Below, piece after piece: positions 8,683-16,903 of a DNA stretch of 64,000 nucleotides. The notes beneath the pieces are model-generated. The model had not been told where the DNA came from. It worked only from the letters and a program-made list of their open reading frames with translations, and made no database searches. The stretch is taken from the NCBI RefSeq assembly GCF_024722015.1, contig NZ_JANQBD010000030.1:42198-106197 (forward strand). The letters run 5' to 3'. Position numbers and translations under genes: made by a program. Numbering within the stretch: position 1 is the first letter of the stretch; every line of letters starts with the position of its first letter. The DNA comes from Paenibacillus radicis (ex Xue et al. 2023). GTDB lineage: Bacteria; Bacillota; Bacilli; Paenibacillales; NBRC-103111.

Positions 8683-10263
8683 ATGTTAAACAAGAAAAAC
8701 AAAATATGGCTGCATCGTTTGTTAATCCTATGCTGTGTAATCTTCGTATTGGTCGGCTGTTCCAAGCCTTCGGGCTCTACTGATAGTAAAACGGCCAATC
8801 CCGACAAGGGCAGTGACAAAAGCAGTAAAATATTGACGATCGGCATGCCGACAGATGTCGTTTCCTTTGATATCCATAATCACAACACCATTTTGACCGA
8901 AGCCGTTCATATCAATATGTTCAGCTACTTGTTCAAGCGCAATTCCGATTTGGAAATCAAGCCTGATTTGGTGGAAAGCTATAAGGTTATTGATGATACT
9001 ACGTGGGAATTTAAGCTTAGAAAAGGAGTCACTTTTCATAACGGAGACCCGTTTACGTCCGCTGACGTGAAATATACGCTGGAGCGGGTAGCCAAAGATA
9101 AGGGGCTTAAGGAAAATCCGAACTATAAACAGATTAAAGAGGTCAAAATCATCGATGAGACGAACTTTCAAATTTTGACGGACGGCCCGCAGCCAGCACT
9201 GCTCAACCGTTTATCGCGGATCGGCTCCGGTATGCTCCCAAAAACGTACATCGAGAAAAACGGCTTCGAATATTTCCTTTCTAATCCAATCGGTACAGGA
9301 CCGTTTAAGTTTGTGGAATGGATACGCGACGACCGTGTTGTACTTGATGCATATGATAAATATTTTGAAGGCCGTGTGAAAGACTGGGATCGGGTCGTAT
9401 TCCGCAAAATTCCTGAGGACTCGAGCCGTGTGAACGAGCTGCTGGCAGGTGGAGTGGATATCGTTGCCAATCTTCCATCCAATTTGGTTAGTGTCGTAAA
9501 CGCCAATGATAAAACAACGATGATCAAAGCAACCTCGAACCGTGTAGGACTGCTCGCTGTCCGTTCTGCCAAAGGGATGCCGACGGAGAACCCTAAGGTA
9601 CGCGAAGCTATCGATTTAGCTATTAACAAGAAGGCGCTCACCGAGACCGTTTTGGGAGGATATGCCACACCGACTCGCACGCGTGTTACTCCAGGTAATT
9701 TTGGAGCAGAGCCGTCCTTATTCAATACTTCGCTTTATGATCCTGACAAGGCTAAGCAGCTGCTGAAGGAAGCCGGATATGCAAACGGACTGACCCTTAC
9801 GTTATCTTCGCCTACTGGAGTGTATACCAAGGATAAGGAAGTTTCCGAAATGATCCAGGCGATGCTCGGGGAAGTCGGGATTAAAGTGAACTTGGAGCTT
9901 ATGGAGAGATCGAAATTTACGGAAATGCGTAATGCCGGTAAAAACAAGGAGCTGTTCCTTGCTTCCTATGGCAATTCACTCTTCGATGCGGATACGGCGC
10001 TGGATGTATACCGTACGGAAAAGGCGAAGACAGAATTGACTTACAGCAATCAAGAAGTCGATGACCTGCTAAAAGCTGCTCTTATCAATATGAACCCTAA
10101 AGACCGGACGGCTCAATACCAACGGATTCAAAAAATTGTGGCTGAAGAAAGACCGCATATATATTTGTACTCGGAGCAGGGGCTGTATGGAGCCAAGAAA
10201 ACAATCAACTTCAAGCCTAGAACCGATGAAATGATTTACGTTCCTGATATTACCAAAAAGTAA
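8683..10263 (+). CDS. Oligopeptide/dipeptide ABC transporter substrate-binding lipoprotein
   Basis: The 526-residue protein starts with a lipoprotein signal (hydrophobic run, then lipobox LVGC near residue 23) and a Ser/Lys-rich tether. It then has the SBP_bac_5 fold marked by WEFKLRKGVTFHNGDPFTSADVKYTLERV. It would sit on the outer face of the membrane and deliver peptides to the permeases encoded next. It starts 10 bases after the amidohydrolase gene. A hairpin terminator after it probably lowers expression of the downstream permease genes relative to the binding protein, as is common in ABC operons. Confidence 0.93.
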   Translation: MLNKKNKIWLHRLLILCCVIFVLVGCSKPSGSTDSKTANPDKGSDKSSKILTIGMPTDVVSFDIHNHNTILTEAVHINMFSYLFKRNSDLEIKPDLVESYKVIDDTTWEFKLRKGVTFHNGDPFTSADVKYTLERVAKDKGLKENPNYKQIKEVKIIDETNFQILTDGPQPALLNRLSRIGSGMLPKTYIEKNGFEYFLSNPIGTGPFKFVEWIRDDRVVLDAYDKYFEGRVKDWDRVVFRKIPEDSSRVNELLAGGVDIVANLPSNLVSVVNANDKTTMIKATSNRVGLLAVRSAKGMPTENPKVREAIDLAINKKALTETVLGGYATPTRTRVTPGNFGAEPSLFNTSLYDPDKAKQLLKEAGYANGLTLTLSSPTGVYTKDKEVSEMIQAMLGEVGIKVNLELMERSKFTEMRNAGKNKELFLASYGNSLFDADTALDVYRTEKAKTELTYSNQEVDDLLKAALINMNPKDRTAQYQRIQKIVAEERPHIYLYSEQGLYGAKKTINFKPRTDEMIYVPDITKK

Positions 10264-10275
10264 GAACCAGTCACA

Positions 10276-10306
10276 AGGGCCGGGGCTATCCTTCCCGGCT
10301 CTTTTA
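10276..10306 (+). terminator. Attenuating terminator between binding protein and permease genes
   Basis: A GC-rich stem (agggccggg with cccggctct) and a T run lie 12 bases after the binding-protein stop. Partial read-through would give more binding protein than permease. Confidence 0.7.
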
Positions 10307-10323
10307 ATTACGGGGGAGGTATT

Positions 10324-11241
10324 ATGAAAGGTTACATCGCCAAAAGACTTCTGCAAATCATACCCGTTCTGTTCATAATCACCTTTATTGTTTATTCTCT
10401 GCTGTATTTAACAGGGGACCCGGTGCTGCTAATGCTGCCTGAAACGGCGACGGAAGAAGACCGGCAAGCCCTTCGGGAAGCGCTTCATTTGGACCGCCCA
10501 TTCTACATCCAGTACGCGACTTTTCTTTGGGGTGTGCTTCACGGTAATTTTGGCAAGTCCTACTATTATGGTCAAGAGGCTTTGCCCTTCGTGCTGGAGA
10601 GGCTGCCGGCTACCTTTGAGCTTGCGACGGCTTCCATGGGGATCGCCATATTGATCGCAGTTCCGTTTGGAATTTGGTCCGCTACCCACAAAAACAAATG
10701 GTTGGACGTGATCATCAGCGGTTTTGCCGTATTGGGAAAAGCGATGCCTAATTTCTGGTTCGGGATTATGCTGATTCTGCTTTTTTCCGTGGAGCTTCAT
10801 ATGCTGCCGGTTTCAGGAAGAGGATCTTTCGAGCATCTCGTGCTTCCAGCGGTCACGTTAGGCTTTGGAGTCGCTGCGCAGATTACACGCTTGATTCGGT
10901 CGGCCATGCTCGAAATATTACAGCAGGAATATATTCGTACGGCAAGAAGCAAAGGCCTGATCGAAATGCTAGTCATATACAGGCACGCTTTTCGCAATGC
11001 GTTAATTCCGGTGGTGACCATCATCGCTATGCAGGCCTCATCGCTTATAGGCGGTGCCTTGATTACGGAAACCGTATTTTCCTGGCCTGGTCTCGGTCAA
11101 TTGCTGGTGCAGGCGGTAAGCCGCAAAGATATGGCTATCGTTGAAGCGGCGGTGTTTATTATTACGTTGGTCGTCATTATTTCCAATTTGCTAGCGGATA
11201 TCGTTTATAAATGGTTGGATCCGAGAATCAAGTACCAATAA
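10324..11241 (+). CDS. Oligopeptide ABC transporter permease (DppB/OppB type)
   Basis: The 305-residue integral membrane protein has the N-terminal KRLLQIIPVLFIITFIVYSLL helix typical of DppB, about six membrane segments, and the cytoplasmic EAA-type loop (EYIRTARSKGL) that contacts the ATPase subunits. A GGGGGAGG ribosome site precedes the ATG. It forms the translocation pore with the next gene product. Confidence 0.93.
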   Translation: MKGYIAKRLLQIIPVLFIITFIVYSLLYLTGDPVLLMLPETATEEDRQALREALHLDRPFYIQYATFLWGVLHGNFGKSYYYGQEALPFVLERLPATFELATASMGIAILIAVPFGIWSATHKNKWLDVIISGFAVLGKAMPNFWFGIMLILLFSVELHMLPVSGRGSFEHLVLPAVTLGFGVAAQITRLIRSAMLEILQQEYIRTARSKGLIEMLVIYRHAFRNALIPVVTIIAMQASSLIGGALITETVFSWPGLGQLLVQAVSRKDMAIVEAAVFIITLVVIISNLLADIVYKWLDPRIKYQ

Positions 11242-11264
11242 AAACGAAGGAAAGAGCGATTCAT

Positions 11265-12146
11265 ATGAAAACAAATGGCTTTAAACGCGGGATGTCGCTT
11301 TTACTTCGCAGTAAAACGGGGACCCTTGGTTTGATGATCGTCAGTCTTTTGGTTTTGATTGCTGTTTTTGCCCCTTGGCTTGCTCCATACGATCCGGCGA
11401 AAATCAACCCTTCGGCTATATTAAAACCGCCGGCGTGGCTTAGTGGAGGAATGAGTCAACATATATTAGGAACAGATAACTTGGGAAGAGATATGCTAAG
11501 CCGCGTCATGTATGGCTCACGGGTTTCTTTGTTGGTTGGAATTAGTGCGGTTGTGGTTGCGGGAGCTATCGGTCTCGTTTTGGGCTTGATTTCCGGTTTT
11601 TATGGGGGATTTATCGATAATCTTATTATGAGAGTGGTCGATTCGTTTCTCGCGATTCCGCATATCTTATTTACTTTAGTTGTTCTGGGTGTATTGGGGC
11701 CTAGTATGACTACGCTCATTGTCGTGTTAGGGGTGACGAATTGGGTTTCTTATGCCCGTGTAACGCGTGGCGAGGTGCTTAGTATCAAAGAGCGTGAATT
11801 CGTCAAAGCGGCCCATTCTATTGGAGTGCGCGACCGTATGATAATGATCCGGCATCTGCTGCCCAACGTTTTTTCTTCATTTATCGTTATTGCTACGCTG
11901 AATGTGGCAGGCACCATTATTGCCGAAGCGTCTCTAAGCTTTCTGGGGCTTGGTATTCAACCGCCGGCTGTTTCATGGGGAGGAATGCTCAGCTCGGGGC
12001 GTACGTATTTGTCTACCAGCTGGTGGGTAGCGACATTCCCGGGGGTAGCTATTACCATGACGGTGTTAGGTATTATTATGCTTGGGGATTGGCTTAGGGA
12101 TCTTCTGGATCCACGTTCTCAGGGCCAGAAATACGCAAAGGAGTGA
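11265..12146 (+). CDS. Oligopeptide ABC transporter permease (DppC/OppC type)
   Basis: The 293-residue permease has the DppC N-terminal pattern (FAPWLAPYDP after the first membrane helix, then LGTDNLGRDMLSRVMYGSR) and the EAA loop EFVKAAHSIGVRDRMI. ATG 11265 is preferred over an in-frame upstream start at 11211 because that one overlaps the preceding gene, while aaggaaagag precedes 11265. It pairs with the product of 10324-11241. Confidence 0.92.
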   Translation: MKTNGFKRGMSLLLRSKTGTLGLMIVSLLVLIAVFAPWLAPYDPAKINPSAILKPPAWLSGGMSQHILGTDNLGRDMLSRVMYGSRVSLLVGISAVVVAGAIGLVLGLISGFYGGFIDNLIMRVVDSFLAIPHILFTLVVLGVLGPSMTTLIVVLGVTNWVSYARVTRGEVLSIKEREFVKAAHSIGVRDRMIMIRHLLPNVFSSFIVIATLNVAGTIIAEASLSFLGLGIQPPAVSWGGMLSSGRTYLSTSWWVATFPGVAITMTVLGIIMLGDWLRDLLDPRSQGQKYAKE

Positions 12147-12152
12147 AGAACC

Positions 12153-13145
12153 ATGGATCAAAATACGCTGCTGAAAGTGGAAGATTTGAAGACCTGCTTC
12201 TTCACGGATAGTGGGATTGTGGCGTCTGTGGACGGAGTGTCCTTTTCTGTCAATAGAGGAGAAACAGTGGCTATCGTAGGTGAATCCGGATGCGGGAAAA
12301 GTGTGACCTCGTTATCTATCATGGGGCTTCTTGGTTCTTCCGGTAAAATAGTTAACGGCAGCATCCGGTTCGAAGGAAACGATTTATTGAAGCTGTCCAA
12401 AAAGGAAATGAGGACGATTCGTGGCAACAATATCGCCATGATATTTCAGGAGCCGCTAACCTCGCTAAACCCTGTGTTTACAGTTGGCTACCAGATCAGA
12501 GAAACGATTCTCATTCATGAAAAAATAAGTAAAGACGCCGCCAAGCAGCGCGTGATAGAGCTGCTCAAGCAGGTCGGAATTCCGCATTCGGAGCGGATCT
12601 ATCATTCCTTCCCTCACTCCTTGAGCGGAGGCATGAGACAGCGGGTTATGATTGCGATGGCGATCGCGTGCCGGCCTAAGCTTATTATTGCGGACGAACC
12701 GACAACAGCACTCGATGTAACCATACAAGCACAAATTTTAGAAATATTGAAATCTTTAAAAGAGCTCAACGATACAACGATTCTTCTCATTACGCATGAC
12801 CTTGGGGTCGTAGCGGAGGTTGCCGACCGTGTCATGGTCATGTATGCAGGTCAATTGGTGGAGCAATCTGATGTATTCAGCTTATTTTCCGCCCCCAAGC
12901 ATCCTTATACGCTCGGACTCCTTAATAGCACGCCTAAGATTCACAGGCTGTCCGAGCAGTTGGAAAGCATCGAGGGCTCTGTTCCGAACCCGTTGCAAAT
13001 GCCTGTGGGCTGCCGGTTTCATCCGCGCTGTCCCAGCGCAATGGACCTATGCCGCCAATCCCCACCCCCGGCTATCAGCATGTCGGAACGTGAGGAAGTT
13101 AAATGCTGGCTTTACGCAGAGACGAAGGAGGCAGCAGGCGGATGA
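12153..13145 (+). CDS. Oligopeptide ABC transporter ATP-binding protein (DppD/OppD type)
   Basis: The 330-residue ATPase has Walker A GESGCGKS, signature LSGGMRQRV, Walker B LIIADEPTTALD and the switch ITHDL. Its C-terminal oligopeptide-transporter extension contains the CRFHPRCP cysteine motif. It is the first of two nucleotide-binding subunits. Its stop overlaps the next start (ATGA at 13142), indicating translational coupling. Confidence 0.94.
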   Translation: MDQNTLLKVEDLKTCFFTDSGIVASVDGVSFSVNRGETVAIVGESGCGKSVTSLSIMGLLGSSGKIVNGSIRFEGNDLLKLSKKEMRTIRGNNIAMIFQEPLTSLNPVFTVGYQIRETILIHEKISKDAAKQRVIELLKQVGIPHSERIYHSFPHSLSGGMRQRVMIAMAIACRPKLIIADEPTTALDVTIQAQILEILKSLKELNDTTILLITHDLGVVAEVADRVMVMYAGQLVEQSDVFSLFSAPKHPYTLGLLNSTPKIHRLSEQLESIEGSVPNPLQMPVGCRFHPRCPSAMDLCRQSPPPAISMSEREEVKCWLYAETKEAAGG

Positions 13146-14164
13146 CGGCTACCTATGGAGAAGATAACCTATTGCTGGAATTAAAGGGCGTTAAAAAATA
13201 CTTCGACATCGGCAGTGAGGGGTGGTTTGCTCCCAAGCAGCAGCTTAAAGCGGTGGATGGGGTTGACCTGCGTATTTATGCGGGTGAAACTTTAGGCATT
13301 GTAGGGGAATCTGGGTGCGGGAAGTCCACGTTGGGCAATTTGATTTTGCGGCTGCTTGAGCCTACCGAGGGTAGTGTTATGTTTGAGGGAGTCGATCTGA
13401 ATACGCTGAAGGGAGAGCAGCTAAGGCGCAAGCGGGCACAGTTTCAGATGGTTTTCCAGGACCCCTACTCGTCGCTTAACCCCCGCATGCAGGTGTTCGA
13501 TCTAATTGCAGAGCCGCTAAGAACTCATGGAGCCGTTAGGCGGAAGGAATTAAGCAAACAAGTCCATGAGCTATTGGAGGCTGTCGGTCTTGATCCTTCT
13601 TATGCAAACCGGTATCCTCATGAATTCAGCGGAGGCCAGCGGCAGCGGATTGGCATTGCCAGGGCACTGGCTCTAAAGCCGAAGCTGATCGTATGCGATG
13701 AACCCGTTTCCGCTTTGGATGTCTCGATTCAAGCGCAAATCCTTAATCTGCTGGCCAAATTGAAGAAAGATTTCCGGTTGACCTATGTGTTTATCGCTCA
13801 TGGTATCCCGGCGGTGAAGCACATTAGTGACCATATTGCGGTTATGTACTTAGGCAAAGTAGTTGAAATAGCACCTACGGCACAATTAATGGGGCATACC
13901 GCACATCCGTATACAGAAAGCCTGCTCGCGGCCGTTCCGATTCCGGACCCCACCTTAAGAGGCGCTAAAAAAGCCGGTTTGCTGGAAGGGGATTTACCGA
14001 GTGCAATTAATCCTCCTTCCGGCTGCCGCTTTCATCCAAGATGCCCTTATGCCACGGAAAAATGCCGAAACGAACAGCCCGAGCTCGCTCGAATATCGGA
14101 AGGCCATTATGCTGCATGCCACTATCCGCTGGAACAAGGAGGGCTGGCGAATGTCCTTGCATGA
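13142..14164 (+). CDS. Oligopeptide ABC transporter ATP-binding protein (DppF/OppF type)
   Basis: The 340-residue second ATPase has Walker A GESGCGKST, the Q-loop in MVFQDPYSSLNPRM, signature FSGGQRQRIGIARAL, Walker B LIVCDEPVSALD, and the C-terminal CRFHPRCP motif. The start at 13142 overlaps the previous stop and is preceded by aaggagg at 13126. The switch region reads IAHGIPAV rather than the usual SHDL; the key histidine is kept but the following aspartate is glycine. The gene overlaps the next start by 14 bases. Confidence 0.92.
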   Translation: MTATYGEDNLLLELKGVKKYFDIGSEGWFAPKQQLKAVDGVDLRIYAGETLGIVGESGCGKSTLGNLILRLLEPTEGSVMFEGVDLNTLKGEQLRRKRAQFQMVFQDPYSSLNPRMQVFDLIAEPLRTHGAVRRKELSKQVHELLEAVGLDPSYANRYPHEFSGGQRQRIGIARALALKPKLIVCDEPVSALDVSIQAQILNLLAKLKKDFRLTYVFIAHGIPAVKHISDHIAVMYLGKVVEIAPTAQLMGHTAHPYTESLLAAVPIPDPTLRGAKKAGLLEGDLPSAINPPSGCRFHPRCPYATEKCRNEQPELARISEGHYAACHYPLEQGGLANVLA

Positions 14165-15131
14165 GCAGGAGTATAAAGAGTGCGAGTCCGAGATACGAGA
14201 GAAGGAGCAGCCGGAGACCCATGAGCATAAGCCGGAGCTTGGGGCACGGGTTCAGGATCATGAAGATGCGCAGGGGATTGATAATCAGACGCGTGAACAT
14301 GAGCATGAGCTTGAATCTCAGACGCAGGAGCATGTACCTGATCAGACGATTGAGCCTCAAGAGCATGAACTAGAACATGCGCAGCTGCTGCAATGGGCCG
14401 AAGCTTTGGAAGCTCCTTTTGCGTTGAATGATTATAACGGCAGCGTCATGGGCGATATTGTTTTTGCCTATCAATCGGGCAGCTGTCCCATCTTGATCTC
14501 ATGCCCGCATACCGTCAATCATCGGCGCGGCGATTGGGTAAAGGAAATGGATGAGTATACAGGTGCATTGGGCCTCATTCTAAAGAGCTTAACCGATTGC
14601 CATTTGATGTTTACAACAAAGCTCTATGATGAAGATCCTAACTTCGTAGAAGGCGGCGTCTACAAATCTGAATTGGTGAGGCTGTCCAAGAAGCATGGAA
14701 TCCGGTTTGTGATCGATTTGCACGGCGCATCTTCAACAAGAGAGTTTGACATCGATCTTGGTAGCCGGTACGGGAAAACGTTGCGGGAGCCTGCTGCGAA
14801 TATCATAACGGAACAGCTGCGCAAGCATGGGCTGAGCGATGTTAGATCGAATGATACATTTGCCGCAACAAGTCCAGGCACAGTTACCGCACACACTGCT
14901 CGGCACTTGAAAATTCAAGCTGTTCAAATTGAAATCAACGGGAAATACCGCAGTCCGCGTACCGATATTGAATCGTTTTTTAGGATTGTAAAAGGATTGA
15001 CCCAAGCTATCGAATGCATAAAGGAGGATGTGAGACAAAATGAACGCCAAAAACAAAGGATCATACGGAGTGAGCGCTGCGCATCCGCTGGCCACAGACG
15101 CAGGAATATCCATTTTAGAGCAAGGTGGTAA
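14151..15131 (+). CDS. N-formylglutamate amidohydrolase-like protein with Glu/His-rich N-terminal stretch
   Basis: ATG 14151, preceded by aaggagg at 14136, gives 326 residues. Residues from about 90 onward resemble the N-formylglutamate amidohydrolase family: ISCPHTVNHRR, DLHGASS and the IQAVQIEINGKYR region near the end. These zinc enzymes release formate and glutamate. Residues 4-77 are a charged low-complexity stretch rich in Glu, His and Gln (repeated EHE units), which I do not know from this family. It could be a linker, a metal buffer or an oligomerisation segment. The last 30 codons overlap the next gene by 92 bases in another frame. Confidence 0.78.
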   Translation: MSLHEQEYKECESEIREKEQPETHEHKPELGARVQDHEDAQGIDNQTREHEHELESQTQEHVPDQTIEPQEHELEHAQLLQWAEALEAPFALNDYNGSVMGDIVFAYQSGSCPILISCPHTVNHRRGDWVKEMDEYTGALGLILKSLTDCHLMFTTKLYDEDPNFVEGGVYKSELVRLSKKHGIRFVIDLHGASSTREFDIDLGSRYGKTLREPAANIITEQLRKHGLSDVRSNDTFAATSPGTVTAHTARHLKIQAVQIEINGKYRSPRTDIESFFRIVKGLTQAIECIKEDVRQNERQKQRIIRSERCASAGHRRRNIHFRARW

Positions 15132-16539
15132 TGCCATAGATGCGGCTGTCGCCGTTTCATTCGCGTTAGGTGTCGTGGAGCCCTACGGTTCAGGCATCGG
15201 GGGTGGAGGAGCTACATTGCTTCAGCATGAATCGATGGGGACCCCTCGTTTCTTTGATTATAGAGAGGTATTGCCGGCTTCAGGCATTGTATCTCCTAAG
15301 GAAATCGGCGTCTCAGGCTTTGTGAAGGGCATGGAGGAGATGCACCGCAAGCTGGGATCCTTGCCGTGGAATGTACTGCTGCAGCCAGCCATCCAGCTAG
15401 CGGAAAAAGGGTTCATCATAAGCGAGATTATGGAGCATCAATTAACAACGGTTGCGTACTTGAACCGTTCCGCTTTGCCGCATTTTTTCCCTGAAGGAGA
15501 ACCCTTGAAGGCGGGCTCGCTCCTAATTCAGCTGGAATTGGCGGATACCTTACAGCATATAGCAGCTCAAGGCTCCCGGTATTTCTATGAGGGAGCTGTG
15601 GCTGAAGAGATCGTCCGTCTTGTCGAAGGGATGTCTCTAACCGATCTTCAGGAATATAAAGTGTTGGAGAGAACGCCCGTATACGGACAGTTTGCGGGAC
15701 ATGATATTATTGGTTCTCCGGCACCGTTAGCCGGTATCACCATTATTCAGGCATTGCAAATGGCGGAATATTTGAAGGTCAGCCAATATAAGGAGCGAAG
15801 CGCTGAGTTTGTTCACCTAATAGCCGATATTATTAAAGCCTGCTTTGATGACCGGAAACTTATTATGGGCGATCCGGGCTTTGTCCCCATACACTCAGAA
15901 GAAATGACCTCGCCGACGTATTCCATTAACCTTGCCCGCAAGCTGAATCCTTACCGGTTGTCAGATGCTCCGGTAGAGGTGCCTAAAGATTACAACAGCA
16001 CCACTCATTTTGTTGTTGTAGACAAGCAGGGAATGATTGCGTCCGTAACCAACACGGTCAGTGATTTTTTTGGCTCCGGTGTATATTTGCGCGGTTTTTT
16101 TCTGAATAACCAGATGCGGAATTTTGCTTCCGATCCGACTTCGCCCAATAAAGCGGAACCGGGGAAGAGACCTCATAGCTATGTTTCGCCAACTCTTATT
16201 TTCAAACAAGGCAAGCCCTTCTTTACCCTTGGCTCCTCAGGAGGCAACAGGGTTCCGACAATACTTACCCGGCTGCTCGTTCGTTTCCTGCAAAATAAGA
16301 TGAGTCTGGAGGAAGCAGTCCGATTACCCCGTTTTTATTCGGATGAGAGGCTCATTTATTTGGAGGAAGATCTGGAAGAAACGGAAAGGAATAAGCTTTT
16401 GCAAATGGGTTACCGGTTGCAGCATCATCCGGTTCCGATACGGTTTGGCGGGATTCATGGTATGGTGCTTGGAGAGCAGGGGGCTATGTACGGAATAGCG
16501 GATCCACGGAGAAAAGGCAAGTGCACGATTAACCAATGA
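15040..16539 (+). CDS. Gamma-glutamyltransferase-family protein without signal peptide
   Basis: The 499-residue protein has the GGT fold: HPLATDAGISILEQGGNAIDAAVA at the start, the GIGGGG loop, and the autoprocessing site NSTTHFVVVD with likely nucleophile Thr321. GGTs cleave themselves before this threonine and then transfer or hydrolyse gamma-glutamyl groups. Most are secreted; this one starts directly with the catalytic domain and so should be cytoplasmic. ATG 15040 has aaggagg at 15020. It is last in the peptide operon, followed by a strong terminator, and may act on imported gamma-glutamyl peptides. Confidence 0.88.
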   Translation: MNAKNKGSYGVSAAHPLATDAGISILEQGGNAIDAAVAVSFALGVVEPYGSGIGGGGATLLQHESMGTPRFFDYREVLPASGIVSPKEIGVSGFVKGMEEMHRKLGSLPWNVLLQPAIQLAEKGFIISEIMEHQLTTVAYLNRSALPHFFPEGEPLKAGSLLIQLELADTLQHIAAQGSRYFYEGAVAEEIVRLVEGMSLTDLQEYKVLERTPVYGQFAGHDIIGSPAPLAGITIIQALQMAEYLKVSQYKERSAEFVHLIADIIKACFDDRKLIMGDPGFVPIHSEEMTSPTYSINLARKLNPYRLSDAPVEVPKDYNSTTHFVVVDKQGMIASVTNTVSDFFGSGVYLRGFFLNNQMRNFASDPTSPNKAEPGKRPHSYVSPTLIFKQGKPFFTLGSSGGNRVPTILTRLLVRFLQNKMSLEEAVRLPRFYSDERLIYLEEDLEETERNKLLQMGYRLQHHPVPIRFGGIHGMVLGEQGAMYGIADPRRKGKCTINQ

Positions 16540-16631
16540 AATGCTTGTAGGCCGCTGCACAAAATTACGGTTTAAGAACACGGGGCGCAGGTGAATAGCT
16601 GCCATCGAGCCCGATTATGAATAAGGAAGTC

Positions 16632-16664
16632 AAAAAATGACGGTTACTGAACCGTCATTTTTTG
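16632..16664 (+). terminator. Rho-independent terminator ending the peptide operon
   Basis: A perfect stem (aatgacggtt, loop actg, aaccgtcatt) is followed by a T run. It lies about 90 bases after the gamma-glutamyltransferase stop. Confidence 0.9.
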
Positions 16665-16763
16665 TTGTACCCAATAGTACACTAGTCAATTTTAGTAAAC
16701 AGTCCGGACAATCGGCTTAAACGGACAGACAGGGTGGGTCGTTTTTGACAGTTTTTGTTTGGA

Positions 16764-16782
16764 GGTAAATTATTGTCGATTG
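16764..16782 (+). promoter_or_regulatory. Candidate operator, copy 3 (upstream of the secreted enzyme)
   Basis: GGTAAATTATTGTCGATTG shares its first 12 bases with the copies at 4427 and 7403. It is followed 20 bases later by TACTAT (16802-16807), the same spacing as the -10-like element of copy 1. It lies 121 bases before the ATG at 16904. Confidence 0.55.
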
Positions 16783-16903
16783 AAAACTATTTCCTTTATT
16801 TTACTATGGAATAGCAGGGTGTGAAGTTCCAAGGCTCTAGCAAAATGTGGCTTATGCTTTCGCGGCGTTTTTTGCTGCCAAAAAAATCTTAGGAGGCGAT
16901 GTA

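Noticed and set aside
12820..13167. Overlapping frame inside the two ATPase genes
   Set aside because: It is out of frame with two clear ABC ATPases and has no domain features.
14007..14366. Minus-strand frame rich in Leu and Met under the N-formylglutamate-amidohydrolase-like gene
   Set aside because: It is the antisense of the catgag-type low-complexity codons of the real gene.
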